Notes under the pieces: model-generated
Told to the model about the DNA's origin: nothing
Databases searched by the model: none
What the model saw: the letters and a program-made list of their open reading frames with translations, nothing else
Shown: piece by piece, positions 9,719 through 20,774 of the stretch
Layout: each line of letters starts with the position of its first letter
How positions within the stretch are numbered: position 1 is the first letter of the stretch
Translations under genes and position numbers: made by a program
Origin: Eurosta solidaginis
Lineage: Eukaryota > Arthropoda > Insecta > Diptera > Tephritidae
NCBI RefSeq assembly: GCF_040869045.1
Contig: NC_090319.1
Coordinates: forward strand, 345,506,302-345,570,301
Direction: 5' to 3'
DNA: 64,000 nt

Positions 9719-10718
9719 TTGCTTGAAAGGGACAGAAAACAGTGTCTCAAGCAACCTCAGCAGAGCGTGGAAGCATAGTCATTATGGTTGGGATTGTATG
9801 TGCCAGTGGAAACCATTTGCCCTCGGTGTATGTGTTTCCTCGTATACGATTCAACGAAAGATTCACATATGGATCCTTCCCGGCTTCAATGACTCCGAAC
9901 TCAAAATCTGGCTGGATGACTTCAGAACTATTTATCGAAGTAGTGAAGCATATAAAATGCAACACTAATTGTTCGAAAGATAAGCCTATTCTCGTTTTAC
10001 TAGATAACCATTCATCTCATTGTAGTCTCAAAAGCGTTAACTTTTGCAGAGATAATGGAATTGTCATGCTATCTTTTCCACCTCATACCTCGCACCGTTT
10101 GCAGCCCTTAGATGTGTCCAACGATTTTACTGTTTCAAACATCGGAAAACAAATAACTATTTATGATGTGGCAAAATTAACGAATCATCCTTTCCAAAAG
10201 TCATTCAGTCAAGTCAGAAAATATATTGAATTTCACTCATATATTTTTAGTGACACGTTTGCTTTGGAAGACTTGCCGTAAGAAGAATCTCCCCCAGTTA
10301 TTAATGTCAGCGAAAACGTAGAAAACAGACAAAATATAATAAGTTTGCAAGAAAGCCCACAAAGCAATTCCGCCCAAAACCGAACTCCTGAAATGATTCG
10401 TCCAATTAAACGTTTGTGCGCCTCTAAAAAAACGGATAGAAGTTGAACATCCCGCATCATAACTAGTTCAGCTGAGCAACAGAAGATGATGGAACCATCA
10501 AAAAAAAATTATTCGTAACGTAAAGCGAACTATTGTGTTTTCACCAAAAAAAAAGCGAACGCTTTTAAAGAAAAAAATTCACAAAAATTGACGTAATTGA
10601 ATCTGATACGATTGAAGAAAATGAAGATAATGTTTCCTACTGTGAATCCATTAATTCCATTGGTCCCATTTCCGACGACGAAGGAAATTCTGACATCGAA
10701 GATATCGACTTACATTGA
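9719..10718 (+). pseudogene. pogo-like transposase, DDE part
   Basis: From about 9725 a frameshifted KGQKTVSQATSAERGS-type block leads into VCASGNHLPSVYVFPR, KSGWMTSELFIEVVKH and ILVLLDNHSSHC (second catalytic Asp in LLDNHSSH), then PPHTSHRLQPLDV (third catalytic Asp), as in pogo-type DDD enzymes. About 20 residues after QPLDV are deleted; ITIYDVAKLTNHPFQKSF follows. The frame stops at 10281, and an acidic tail (ESDTIEENEDN; SDDEGNSDIEDIDLH) is readable to 10718 in other frames. The segment with the first catalytic Asp is missing at the junction with the noncoding repeat. Confidence 0.85.
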
Positions 10719-10728
10719 AAGAAAAATA

Positions 10729-11970
10729 CTAGTAAAATCAAATTAAATATGGGTCAATTCAACCGAAATTTCTGTTAATTTTTATCCATCGCAACAAGAT
10801 GTTGAATCAACTGCGCACAAATCGTTGATTTGTAATTGACCGTTTTAGTAGTCATATGAACAAAAAAAGTTGTTGCGACAGCTTTGTACGAAAGTACCTA
10901 TGTTGCCATATACACACATACGAAGAGATCTAAGGCCGAGCTTCTCTTCCAATTTGCGTCGTGCTCCTTTTTAATTTTTCCAACAAATTGGCGGGACGGG
11001 ACCTACTTGTTTTATGCCGACTCCGAACGGCATCTGCGAGGCAGATGAGTTTTCAATGAGAGCTTTTCATGGCAGAAATACACTCGAAGTGCTTCCCAAA
11101 CACTGCCGAGGGGCGACTCCGCTTAGAAAAATTGTCTTCTATTTGAAAAATTTTATTTCTGGTGTGAACCCAGGGCATTCGGTGTGGTGGGCGGAGCAGG
11201 CTACCATCACACCACGGTGGCACTTACTAACCGAACTTCAAAAATCGCAGGAACGTAATTGACCACTGGAGTAACTTTACGTGCAATTCGGCAAGTTTAA
11301 TTTTCGTAACACTTTAAGTTGAAATGATTCCAAAACAAATCAAACTTTTATGTTGTTGGAAACATAAACATTAAAAAAGGATGTTTTTTATTATCTTATT
11401 AGATACGTTCGCGTGAGTGAAAATTCGTAGAAACTTGAACAAAAACTAACTTTGGAAAAATCCTGTTCGTTCGAACAAAACTTTTGCAACAAGAGGGCGC
11501 AATTTTGCATTTCGCTTGGAGAAGAAGCTGCAAAATTGTACCCGATAAATAGGTGTCCCGGTATCTCATAATTTTTTGACCAGTAAATTCAAAAAAGGGT
11601 TTTTCGCTTTTTATTGATAACTGAAAAACTAGTTTTTTGTTGTTTTTTTCCATTTTGTGTGTCTTTTCGATTTTGTGGTTTTCTTATTTTGGTGTTTTTT
11701 TTTTTTTTTCAACAAGTGGCACCATCGTCATAAGTACAAAGTAGAGAGCGCAGTGAGCGTAAAATCCCTTTGAAATTTGCTCATGTATTGACTGTTGATC
11801 GCTGTTGAAATTACCAGTGAGATCATTTGTGTTAACAAAAAAATCAGTTAGATTGATTAGGAATCTGTCAATATTACAGAATTTTGTTAACTTAAGGGCG
11901 ACAATTCGATTAATTTCACCGAATCTCCGTTAAGTCAAGAATAACAGAACATATTTGTTGATTTTACTAG
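10729..11970. mobile_element. TIR element inserted in the pogo-like gene, carrying a SINE
   Basis: Inverted ends: CTAGTAAAATCAA starting at 10729 and TTGATTTTACTAG ending at 11970; similarity goes on inward (AAATATG / CATATTT). It separates the acidic part of the pogo-like protein (ends about 10718) from the C-terminal part (starts 11975). It holds a tRNA-derived SINE at 10925-11222 and otherwise AT-rich noncoding sequence. No target duplication is clear. Confidence 0.55.
10925..11222 (-). mobile_element. tRNA-derived SINE (family B)
   Basis: Read on the minus strand from 11222 the element begins CCACCGTGGTGTGATGGTAG, with an A-box-like TGGTGTGATGG, and about 35 bp on has the B-box-like GGGTTCACACC (11162-11173), the split promoter of RNA polymerase III as in tRNAs. 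A longer tRNA-unrelated body follows (GGCAGTGTTTGGGAAGC; CGAACGGCATCTGCGAGG on the plus strand) to about 10925. Relatives: 43612-43805 and 45893-46045. Confidence 0.75.
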
Positions 11971-11974
11971 CACC

Positions 11975-12310
11975 ATTTCTTCCAGTGTATCTACATGGAA
12001 ATTAACCTACGAAGATATATTAGATATAGAAGATTTTGTTCTGGTTAAATTTGCTCCTAAAAACCAAAAACCATTCCAATATATGGGTGAAAAACCGGAA
12101 AAGTTGAGTAATAACGCTTTAAAAAAAACAACAACAATTAACTGGGTGTTTGTAAAACCAGACGTAGAGACATCGCATTAGCTTCAAGATGTGAAGTTGA
12201 ACTTAAATTACCACAACCAACTAATCTAGCTGGCACATCTCGATGCCGAACGAAGTATTTGTTTGATGTTAACTTTGGAGACTACTATATTAAGTAATTA
12301 AATATTTTTT
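11975..12310 (+). pseudogene. pogo-like transposase, C-terminal domain
   Basis: The plus strand reads STWKLTYEDILDIEDFVLVK, FAPKNQKPFQYMG, NWVFVKPDVETSH, stop, then frameshifted sequence resembling the usual end of insect pogo-like proteins (KLPxP...GTSR...FDVNF). One in-frame TAG and frameshifts are present. The domain has no catalytic residues; its job in the family is not known to me. Confidence 0.7.
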
Positions 12311-13003
12311 TAATTACCTTTATTCTCTCTTCCAAATTATTATTATAATATTATTTTAATATCGCTTCGATCGAAAAAAAGAAGCCTGCGTTTATGTTTT
12401 GTTGAAATAAATATATTTATTTGGTTTTTTGAAATAACGTCTTGGTTTTTACGTTAATGTAAGTATAAAATAAAAAAACGATGCCCCTTCAAAAGTCAAA
12501 GCTACCCTCCCGAGGGGGCATATTTTACAAATTGGCTTTCTTTTTAAAAGAGGCTGAGTTAGGTATTTAACTGTTTTTTATAACTCCTTAGCGAGTTCTA
12601 TATTAAGATCGATATCTAATAGTTACGATAAATTTTTAAAATCTACGTTTTTCTCGAAAAATATGCGACAAAAATGGCTTCGCAAAAAAGGTGTCACAGG
12701 TGCCGCACTTTCCCCTACATAGTTGAGCCGTGGATGATAAGCTCACAAACTCAATCATTCACAAATACTCTTGGGTTAATGTTTGCTGCGGCTCTATGTA
12801 AATACAGCTGTCATGCAGAAAAAAGGCGGTGTGTGTGTGTTTCTTACATTTAAATGTTAGTACCTAAATTATAAGCCATATGTATTTGAGGAGTAATCGC
12901 GTATAACTTTTCAATCAAGATTTCTGAAGAAGAATTTCCTGCAGATTATAGCTCATATTGATCTCCTGATATTGCAAGAGACATCTAGTATTAAACATAG
13001 ATT

Positions 13004-13600
13004 AGGTTAGGTTGAACTGGCCGGTCAATAAAGACCTCACATATACTGAATGTGCCCATTGTGTTACCGGAGTTTGTTTGACGACCAAACGTAAACCCCC
13101 AGTTAAGCATCAGGACTTATGTTATAGAATGATTCCAAATACTAGACGTTTTCTAGGGCCTAGCTTAGTTGATGCCTCGAGATATGGTAGCTCTGCCGAA
13201 CTTAGTAGCTGGAGCCTTGACTACGCAAGCGCAGGACACGAACACAGAACGTGCTCAACCATTTCTTCCTGCATCTCGCACTTCATACAGCTGCTATTGC
13301 TGATGAGGCCTAGCTTATAGCATGTAAGCACCAGAAGGCAGTTTGCAGTTAGTATACCCATCGTGAGTATGTCTTGTCTCTTTAGAGATATGAGCAACTT
13401 TTTGAGTCTAACGTTGTAGTATTTGCACATAATCTTACAAATTTTGCAGCCACGCGCAGTTCATGCCTTTCCATCATATGAAACATCTGTCTAATTTCGA
13501 TTTCTCCTAAACGAATTGGGACGTCTACTGTCGATACTATCATGGAGGGTCTTAAGTAAATTGCAGTACATCCAGCCTTAACCAGATGGTACGGCTGCAT
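13004..13600 (-). pseudogene. 3' end of an RNase H-bearing non-LTR retrotransposon
   Basis: Minus-strand frames encode YKLGLISNSSCMKCEMQEEM and VEHVLCSCPAL, the zinc-knuckle-like C-terminus that follows RNase H in R1/I/Loa-type elements, almost the same as at 38069-38527. The 3' terminus is AACCTAACCTAA (plus strand TTAGGTTAGGTT at 13005). 13382-13600 gives a further diverged frame. Several frameshifts. Confidence 0.75.
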
Positions 13601-13614
13601 GCTTACTTCGCAGT

Positions 13615-13970
13615 AGGGGCTGTATGAGGCAAAATATTGGTGGACAGGGGTACGCAGCAGGGCGGGGTATTATCACCTCTGCTGCCGACGCTGATCACCA
13701 ACCACCGACCATGCGGTTCGAATAGGGAGTATTCAGATTTCGTTGGAGTTGACATATGTTAAAAGTGTCTACCAACAATAAGCTCTTTCATGGACTGAGC
13801 GCTTCGGAAGACATATAACTGGGCATCTAAAATCGGTTGAGCGCCAACGCGGAGAACACGAAAATAGTCTGGTTTACTAGGAGGTATAAGGTCCCGAATC
13901 GGAATAGGCCTAAGCTAGGAGGAGTGAACCTGTAGGAGAAACTCTGTACAAAATATATGTACAAAATGTT
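13615..13970 (+). pseudogene. Reverse transcriptase fragment, opposite strand to the neighbouring LINE end
   Basis: The plus strand reads DRGTQQGGVLSPLL (the RGTPQGG-LSP motif of R1/I-type reverse transcriptases) near 13650 and, after frameshifts, NTKIVWFTRRYKVPNRNRP near 13860-13920, the thumb-region motif. The YxDD block between is unreadable. Its orientation opposes 13004-13600, so the two are separate insertions or an inverted junction. Confidence 0.65.
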
Positions 13971-15719
13971 CACTTATTTAACTATGTAGTATATGTATTG
14001 TTTCCAACTGTTATGTATAATACTCAGCTGATGATATTTATTCTGTAGCTGAACAGTTTTAAATCTCAACGCTTAACAAACCTCCGCCTATCAACAACTC
14101 GGCAAAAAGAAAATCCGTGCGTCATGCGGATGCGCCCCTCGTGTCGGTTGGGCGGGCTTTGGAGGGTATTTATCCGTTGTGTTTATTATTATTATTAATC
14201 GTTCTAGACAGTAAGTTTTCATGGAGTCGCAACGTTGTAAAAGAATGCTGGCGTGTACGTGAGATCTATCGTCCTAGATAGAGCGATAGGAGGTGGACGG
14301 CCACACAAAAAATACTAGGGGGTGTGCAGTAGAGGTTTACACCGATCACTTTATCGGCGGCGGCGGCAGCGTAGGCTCTATTATATACCGGCGGCGGCGG
14401 CGTGGACGGCGCGCCGGTGTTCTTACTTTAAGCTTGATTTTTCTATTTAAAAAAATAATATTTAGGAAAAGTTTTGTTTGTATGTATTTAAGAAAATCAA
14501 CGTGTTGGCCATTTCGGAAAGAGTTTTTACCTCAAGACCTCGCAGACCGTTCAAAAATTTTCAGGAGTAGCTCCTTGCGGAGGGATTGTCCCTCGTTCGC
14601 TTACTCCAGAGAGGCTTCGAACCTAACCCCGGTCTTTGGAATTGGTACTGCTGCGTCTGCTGGAAAGAAATAAAAATACATAAAATAGTCACACTTTTGT
14701 CTGTCTATCTCGTGCAAAGCGTAGTTTCACCTGGGGTTAACTCCTAATATGGTCGCGAACACACTTTCTTTAAATCATTTGTGGCTCCTTGGCGGTCACG
14801 CACAAAGGCGACTTACGGTTGCTTATAATAGTCTATTAATACTCATGACTCTCGTGGCACAGGGCGCCTCCAGTTGTTTCGGCTGTTTTTAAGAGCTACA
14901 ATTCCCGATGTGCGAACAGTAGCAATCCCGACCACCAGTCGCTACCACTCCTCTTGACCCTTACACCATATGCCAGCACAGAAGCTATAGGACTGCGACT
15001 TCGAACTCATACCTTCGTCGACGTTACTTTCCTAGAACCTCTAGGTGTAGCATCGAAGACTTTCCAACCTATGCTTTTGTCGCGCTATGCTGCCGATCTA
15101 CACCAGAGAAACACCTTGAAACGTTAAGATTCGGCCAAAGATGCCGCCCTCGAAATCATAAGCAGCCTAAGTGGATGTCATTGCGTAATGGGTGAAAATC
15201 ATATAATCTTCGGCACATCTACATAATTAAAATTTTACAAGAACCCTGGATAAAATTTTTAAAATGTAGACCAAAGTTTGCAGACGTTTATGTTCACAAC
15301 ATTGATTTCGATAGTCTTCGTTAATTCAAAACGATATTTTAGAATGAAAGTCGACCGATTTGAATTTGAAAGATGTTAACTGCTGTTTCCGGCCTTATGA
15401 TATAAGAGCTAATTATGGATGAACGCGTAGCTTCAGTTTTCAAACTAGTTCGACTGTCGACTACGTCTTGGGAAAGCTTCTGCTTCACCACTTTGAGTGT
15501 TCGTGCGCACCTTTTTTGGGTAATTTGCTTTTTTAACAACTTGGGGGCAATTTGAAAACATGTTATTTGAATTCATTGTTCATTATTAATTTTTTGAAAA
15601 AATATGCAAAGTAACCATATAAATTTATTATATAACTTTTCTTTTAGTGTTTTGTTTTAATAACTTGGTGAATTGAGTGATGCAAAAGCCGTGTTAAGCT
15701 GACATCGAAAACGTCTGTT
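13971..15719. other. No recognisable gene; GGC-rich block and unassigned sequence
   Basis: 14350-14420 has runs of CGG triplets and is similar in content to 17155-17250. 14700-15190 is fairly GC-rich and could be an old coding relic, but no frame stays open and I recognise no motif. 15200-15719 is AT-rich with nothing recognisable. Confidence 0.4.
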
Positions 15720-16990
15720 TTTATACCCAGCTGTACTTGTGCACAGGGTATTATAACTTTGATTGGATAACGGTTGGTTGTACAGGTATAAAGGAATCGA
15801 GATAGATATAGACTTCCATATATCAAAATCGTCAGTATCGAAAAAAAAAATTTGATTGAGCCATGTCCGTTCGTCCGTCTGTCCGTTAACACGTTAACTT
15901 TAAGTAAATATTCAGATATCTTCTCCAAATTTAGTACACGAGCTTATCTGAACCCAGAATAGATGGGTATTGAAAATGAGCGAAATCGGATGATAACCAC
16001 GCCCAATTTTTATATATATAACTTTTTGAAAAATACAAAACACCTGATTATTTAGTAAATAATACACCTAGTATGTTGAAATCTGACGTGTGCACTGATA
16101 TTTACTCTTGATAAAAATTTGAAAAATTTTTTAAAATGGACGTGGCACCGCCCACTTGTGATAAAAACAATTTTACAAATATTATTAATCATAAATCAAA
16201 AATCGTTAAACATATCGTAACAAAATTCCACAGAGAGGTTGCCTTTACTATAAGGAATGCTTTGAAGAAAAATTAACGAAATCGCCCACTTTTATATAAA
16301 AGATTTTTAAAAGGGTCGTAGACAAAAATAATAAGCTATATCTTAGCGAAAAGAGCTTTGTATCAATAGAACTTTACTTTCTAAATTGAATTATAACATT
16401 TAATTGGAAAACACTAAAATTTTTTGAAATGGGTGTGGCACCGCCCCTTTTTTGTCTAAGCAATTTTCAATGTTTCGGGAGCCATAACTCGAAGAAAAAT
16501 TTGGGGTGAACATGTATGCCTTTTACCAGGAAATATTTTCAGTAAAAAAGGACTAAATCGGTTAAATCGCCTTCTTTTATATAAACAATTTTGTAAAAGT
16601 GCGCAGATGCAGGTAATAAGCTATTTCTAGTAAAAATAGGAAAATTTCGTTAATAACCCTGCCCTTTTTTTGTAATAACGCTTTTTAGTACAATGACACT
16701 TGTGTGTTTATGTTTATTGTTCTGTTATATCTTTATTTTGAAATAAAAAGTAGGGAAATTCCCATATCTGAAGGAAAAATGCATTATTACACGCTCAAGG
16801 TCATTGGTGTTAGCTTCTGTATCTTTTTTGCTTCTTTTAAACGAAAATTAGTTCAGAATAGAACCATATGTATATGTATTATTGCGCAGCCTTGTAACAC
16901 TATTAAGCACACAAAACAAACAACAACAACATTTCAAGTGTACAGCTGGGTATGTTTCGGTTTCACCCGAACCTAGACTTCCTTATTTGT
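15720..16990 (+). mobile_element. Noncoding dispersed repeat (copy 2)
   Basis: Starts TATACCCAGCTGTAC and ends, inside the last 60 bp, with GTACAGCTGGGTAT, so its ends are inverted repeats; the tail is TTCGGTTTCACCCGAAC followed by CTTCCTTATTTG. Internal blocks (GTGGCACCGCCCACTT, ACCACGCCCAATTTTTATA, the GTCC stretch) match copy 1. It lacks the 129-bp array, which explains its shorter length. Confidence 0.7.
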
Positions 16991-17903
16991 TTAAAATAAC
17001 TTTTGAACAGTTGGAAATAGTTAAATTTGGCAATTAGTTTCTTATAGCTGGCAGTGATGCGCATCTGTTGATACCACTTTCGACCATAACTGACAAATTT
17101 TCGACATGAACAATAAATGGCCTAAACAGTCTTAAACGAGTAGAAAATATAGTAACGCGCCGGAGGCCGCCGCCGCTGCGCCGATATTTTTGACATTCGG
17201 CGGCGGCGTTAGAAAAACGACTAAAATCGGCGGCGGCGGCGGCGTTTATCGGCGGCGTATATCTCTAGCGTGCAGCCTATCAATCCTTAGGAAAACAAGA
17301 GCCCTGAAAACGTTGGAGCTGCACTGTATGCCATTCTGCACATTCCAGTTGTAGACCGGGTGGCGAAGAACACAGCGTGATAGGAAGAAATATAGCCTAT
17401 TCACAGGGGGGCGCCAAATGGTCCGCAAAGCAGAACTTCCTGGATTTGTATTTTCTTTATAACTGATTTCTGGAAAAAATTGTCTATACTAAAAAATGCA
17501 TGCAAGTTAACAGCCTCCTATTTTAGGAGGTGTTTTTAAAAAATAATAAAACGTATTTTCGAGTAGTTAGTTACCGAACGTAACGTTGACACCAACTGAC
17601 TTTAATTTTTGCTTATTGAGTTTGATACCTAATTTACTTTAATATTTACAATAACTGGACACTTAGCATAAGCATTGCATCAGCTTCGCTAATGAAAACC
17701 GATGCGTGAGAAATGGTGTATTTGTTTATAAACATTTCGATTGGTATTGCATCCGCTTCTCTAATGAAATGCCATTGGCTTGAGAAGTGCAATATTTGTT
17801 TATAATTGCCATAAGAGAACTGTGGGAAGTGTACTGTTAACTTGCATATATCCGGAACACCTGCGACAGGTTGTGGAATAATTGAAAGCATATATCTTTT
17901 TTT
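16991..17903. other. Unassigned, with a GCC/GGC-rich block at 17155-17250
   Basis: 17155-17250 holds GCCGCCGCCG then GGCGGCGGCG and can pair with itself and with 14350-14420. 17640-17830 contains two similar segments (GCATCAGCTTCGCTAATGAAA and GCATCCGCTTCTCTAATGAA are each other's variants about 85 bp apart). No gene is supported. Confidence 0.4.
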
Positions 17904-18308
17904 CTCACGTTACACTGGGAGTTATTAAAAAATGCTTTAACAAAAACTGTCAAACGTGAATCTGAAACACGATGGAGCGCCAGAATACAAGCGGTTATCG
18001 TCGATGGGCTAGTGAATGTAGTAGAACAATTAGAACAATTAGCAGAGGACACTAACACCACAAGTGACACCAGAAACGATGCTACAGTTCTGTGGCAAAA
18101 TATACTAAATTTTAGTTTCATAACATTAGTTCATTTCTGGTAAGAAATCTTAAGGAGGAATGATCTTATGCAGCTCATAGTACAAGATCCGTGGATGAAT
18201 TTTAGAGAAGCATATCATGATCTTAAATCATTAGCAATTGAACTATCCGAAATTCGAGACACTCTCTGTGAAGGAGCAATAGAAAAAGCGAAGTCTCTTT
18301 GTGCATAA
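17904..18308 (+). pseudogene. hAT-type transposase relic (TRWSAR family)
   Basis: One frame from 17904 reads LKNALTKTVKRESETRWSAR then VEQLEQLAEDTNTTSDTRND and LNFSFITLVHFW before a stop, then (past the stop) LIVQDPWMNFREAYHDLKSL. The TRWSAR motif and the following helical region are typical of the C-terminal half of hAT transposases of the DUF4371/zinc-finger-MYM-like type. There is no start, no DDE region and no dimerisation tail, so this is a fragment. Its TIRs are not visible. Confidence 0.72.
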
Positions 18309-19159
18309 TGGGATATTTATATAGTAAAACGTGTAAGAAGGCGCCAAAGAAATATTTTTCCCCGGGCGAAAGAAAACCTCACTACGCCACTGTAAGCACT
18401 GTGTTTTTGTATACGAACTGCTTTGTTGGTCATAATCAAACCCAAAAAGCTTCGAATGTTTGCTGGTTCAGCTGGGGTTAAGTCACGCTATATGACGTAC
18501 TATGTGTACTTAATGTAGACGCTCGCTCGACACCGCTTCTCATCCTCGCGCAAAACATCGTTTAACGCTCCGATACAGGCAAACATGTGTCGTCGGTTCG
18601 TTATGAATCTACATTTTTAAGATTTTTGTTGCTCTTTTTTAGTTTTGATTATTTTTTGTTTGGTTAAAAACAGGTCGGGCGTAGTTAATATTATGTAATC
18701 AATGTGCTCATTGTTCTCTCTTAGATTCTCATAGTTGGCTTGGCTTATCAACAAGTAAAAACAAAATTCAAATAGGTATTGTGCATACACTCGTGGCCAC
18801 GTAGTTATACCTTTAATGAATATGATATGGGATATCGACGGCTGAGTGGAATACACCCTATCTCGTGTGCCAGCTCGAAAATGGCTTGGAGTTCGCTTGC
18901 AAAACTCCCCTTATCTGAATTGTTTTCATTAAGAATAAAATTCCGAAGTAGGGCGATTTTCAAAAGTTTTATGAGGTATGGTGTTTTCAAAACGAGAGCT
19001 GAAATAGTCAATAGCCGTGTTTTTAAACGGTTTTATTTAGGTTGGCTTGACAGGCTGCACGGCCGTTGTGAGCGAATTTTGTAATTAAAATTTAAGTAAC
19101 TTCCCGATAAGCTACAAGCTTGAAACTTGGAATATAGTTCAGAACCCGATGACAATGCA
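18309..19159. other. No supported feature
   Basis: AT-rich sequence with short chance frames on both strands. The two overlapping frames near 18780-19084 on opposite strands match nothing I know. Confidence 0.4.
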
Positions 19160-19690
19160 ATAATAAAAAGAAAAAAATCGTCACTAGGTGGCGCAAGGAT
19201 CGAGATATTCACAAAAATCGTATTTATGGTCCGATTTGGTTCATATTTGGAACACATAATACATACAATAGAAAGCGACATATGAAAAAAATCGCCGCTA
19301 GGTGGCGCAAGGATCGAGATATTCACAAAAATCGTATTTGTGGTCCGATTTGGCTCATATTTGGAACACATAATACATACAAGAATAGAGAGCGACCTAT
19401 GAAAAAAAATCGCCGCTAGGTGGCGCAAGAATCGAGATATTTCCAAAAATTGTATTTGTGATCCGATTTGGCTCATATTTGGAACATATACTACATACAA
19501 GAATAGAAAGCGACCTATGAAAAAAATCGATGCTAGGTGGCGCAAAGATCGAGATATTCAAAAAAATCTTATTTTTGGTCCGATTTGGTCCATATTTGGA
19601 ACACATAATACATACATGAATAGAAAGCGACCTATGATGTCCGATTTGGCTCATATTTGGAACAAATATAACATACAGTCCGGTAGAAGT
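19160..19690. repeat. Tandem array, unit about 120 bp, about 4.5 copies
   Basis: CTAGGTGGCGCAAGGATCGA recurs at about 19183, 19304, 19424 and 19539, each followed by GATATTCACAAAAAT, a TCCGATTTGG(C/T)TCATATTTGG block and TAATACATACAAGAATAGA. The last unit is partial. A minus-strand frame is open through it because units are near multiples of three, but it has no coding character. Confidence 0.9.
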
Positions 19691-20774
19691 GACATCAAAA
19701 TATTTTGGAGTTGGAGGAGGGACAAGCATACGTGGCGCAGAGTTGAGTAAAGTCTTTGGAAGGAATATGTATTGAGGACTTAGATTGTAACAAATTGTCA
19801 GGAAAGAGTACTTGTAAATTAGTCACTAAATGAACTAAATAGAATGAGAAATAACAGGCAATTAAATAAAGACTAAAAACTTGAAAATAAAATAATTAAA
19901 AAAAAATGTTTGAGTTAAACGGTTTTACTGAAAACAATACTTACATGAAATAATAATAATAAGTACTAAAAGCTAGAAAATAATTAGGTAGGTCCTAGGT
20001 ACTAGTCATCACACTCCTCACCAATCTAGGGCGTCGATCAGACAAAAAAAAAAAAAAACAATTTCGTTGCTTTCACAGGCTGACGAAAATTAATTTTTTA
20101 CATTTTTTGAACTATTCATAAGGTAAGTGGTACGCTTAAATTCACAACATAGAAATAAAACAAACAATTTTTATTCCAAGAAATTGTATGTTTTATTTTC
20201 TTCGTCAGGACGAGTCCACGAGTAAAAGCCAGGAGCCCAAAATTCAAGAATGTCCTCTAAGTATAGTGCCTATAGATACTCCTTATAAATTTCAGTTCTC
20301 ATAGTATAAGCCTTTGAGCAATGGAAATTAGACTTGTCCATATAAAAAACATTTCTTTTATTTATTTTGGTGTGCTTACATTCTGGTTAAGCATGTGCGT
20401 GTGTTGGCTTGTAGCATGACACGGTTAAGCCTTCAAGTGGAGTCGATGATGTCATCAGACCTGCTAATTGAGCACGTACATATATAAGTACAGCATGTGC
20501 AAATATGTATGAACGAATTATTCATGTCAATTGTAAATAAATGCTGGTATATGAGTATAGGCATACATAGCTGCATACATACATATGTATGTTATGATTT
20601 CTAAGTTATTTAATTAAATTTTAGTCGGTACCAAATTTATGTTTTTATTTGTAAATCGATTTAATCTGCAAAAGAGTTTTTTCTTTTCGTTATTTTAACA
20701 AAACGCTTCTGTGAACAGTGCTGCTCAACATTTTTTATATTGAAGTGCAAATCACAATACATGAACAAAATTGT
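19691..20774. other. Apparently low-copy intergenic sequence
   Basis: AT-rich, with an A16-type run at about 20045-20060 and (ACAT/ATGT)-rich segments near 20570-20595. I see no inverted repeats, TE motifs or coding frame. Confidence 0.4.

Larger units (their letters stand above)
503..12720 (+). mobile_element. pogo-like DNA transposon, outermost element of a nested cluster
   Basis: Terminal inverted repeats of about 28 bp lie at 503-530 and 12693-12720; both read ATGTAGGG at the outside and ACCTGTGAC at the inside, with about five mismatches between. The right end is followed by a TA-type junction (ACATAG); the left flank has CA, so a TA duplication is only partly visible. Between them lie, in order and on the plus strand, the start, helix-turn-helix part, DDE part and C-terminal part of a pogo/Tigger-type transposase. 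Taking out the inserted elements (1460-6451, about 6940-9718, 10729-11970, 658-1036) leaves an element of roughly 2.5-3 kb, normal for this group. It is dead: its gene has stops, frameshifts and a deletion over the first catalytic aspartate. Confidence 0.75.

Noticed and set aside
13005..13020. TTAGGTTAGG as a telomeric repeat tract
   Set aside because: Only two units, always at a LINE 3' end; it is part of the element, not an array. Kept as a finding only for its possible ancestry.
19033..19729. Minus-strand frames of 170 and 110 residues with repeats (IMCSKYEPNRT), like a repetitive membrane protein
   Set aside because: Produced by the 120-bp array; the frames overlap in different phases and share no domain.
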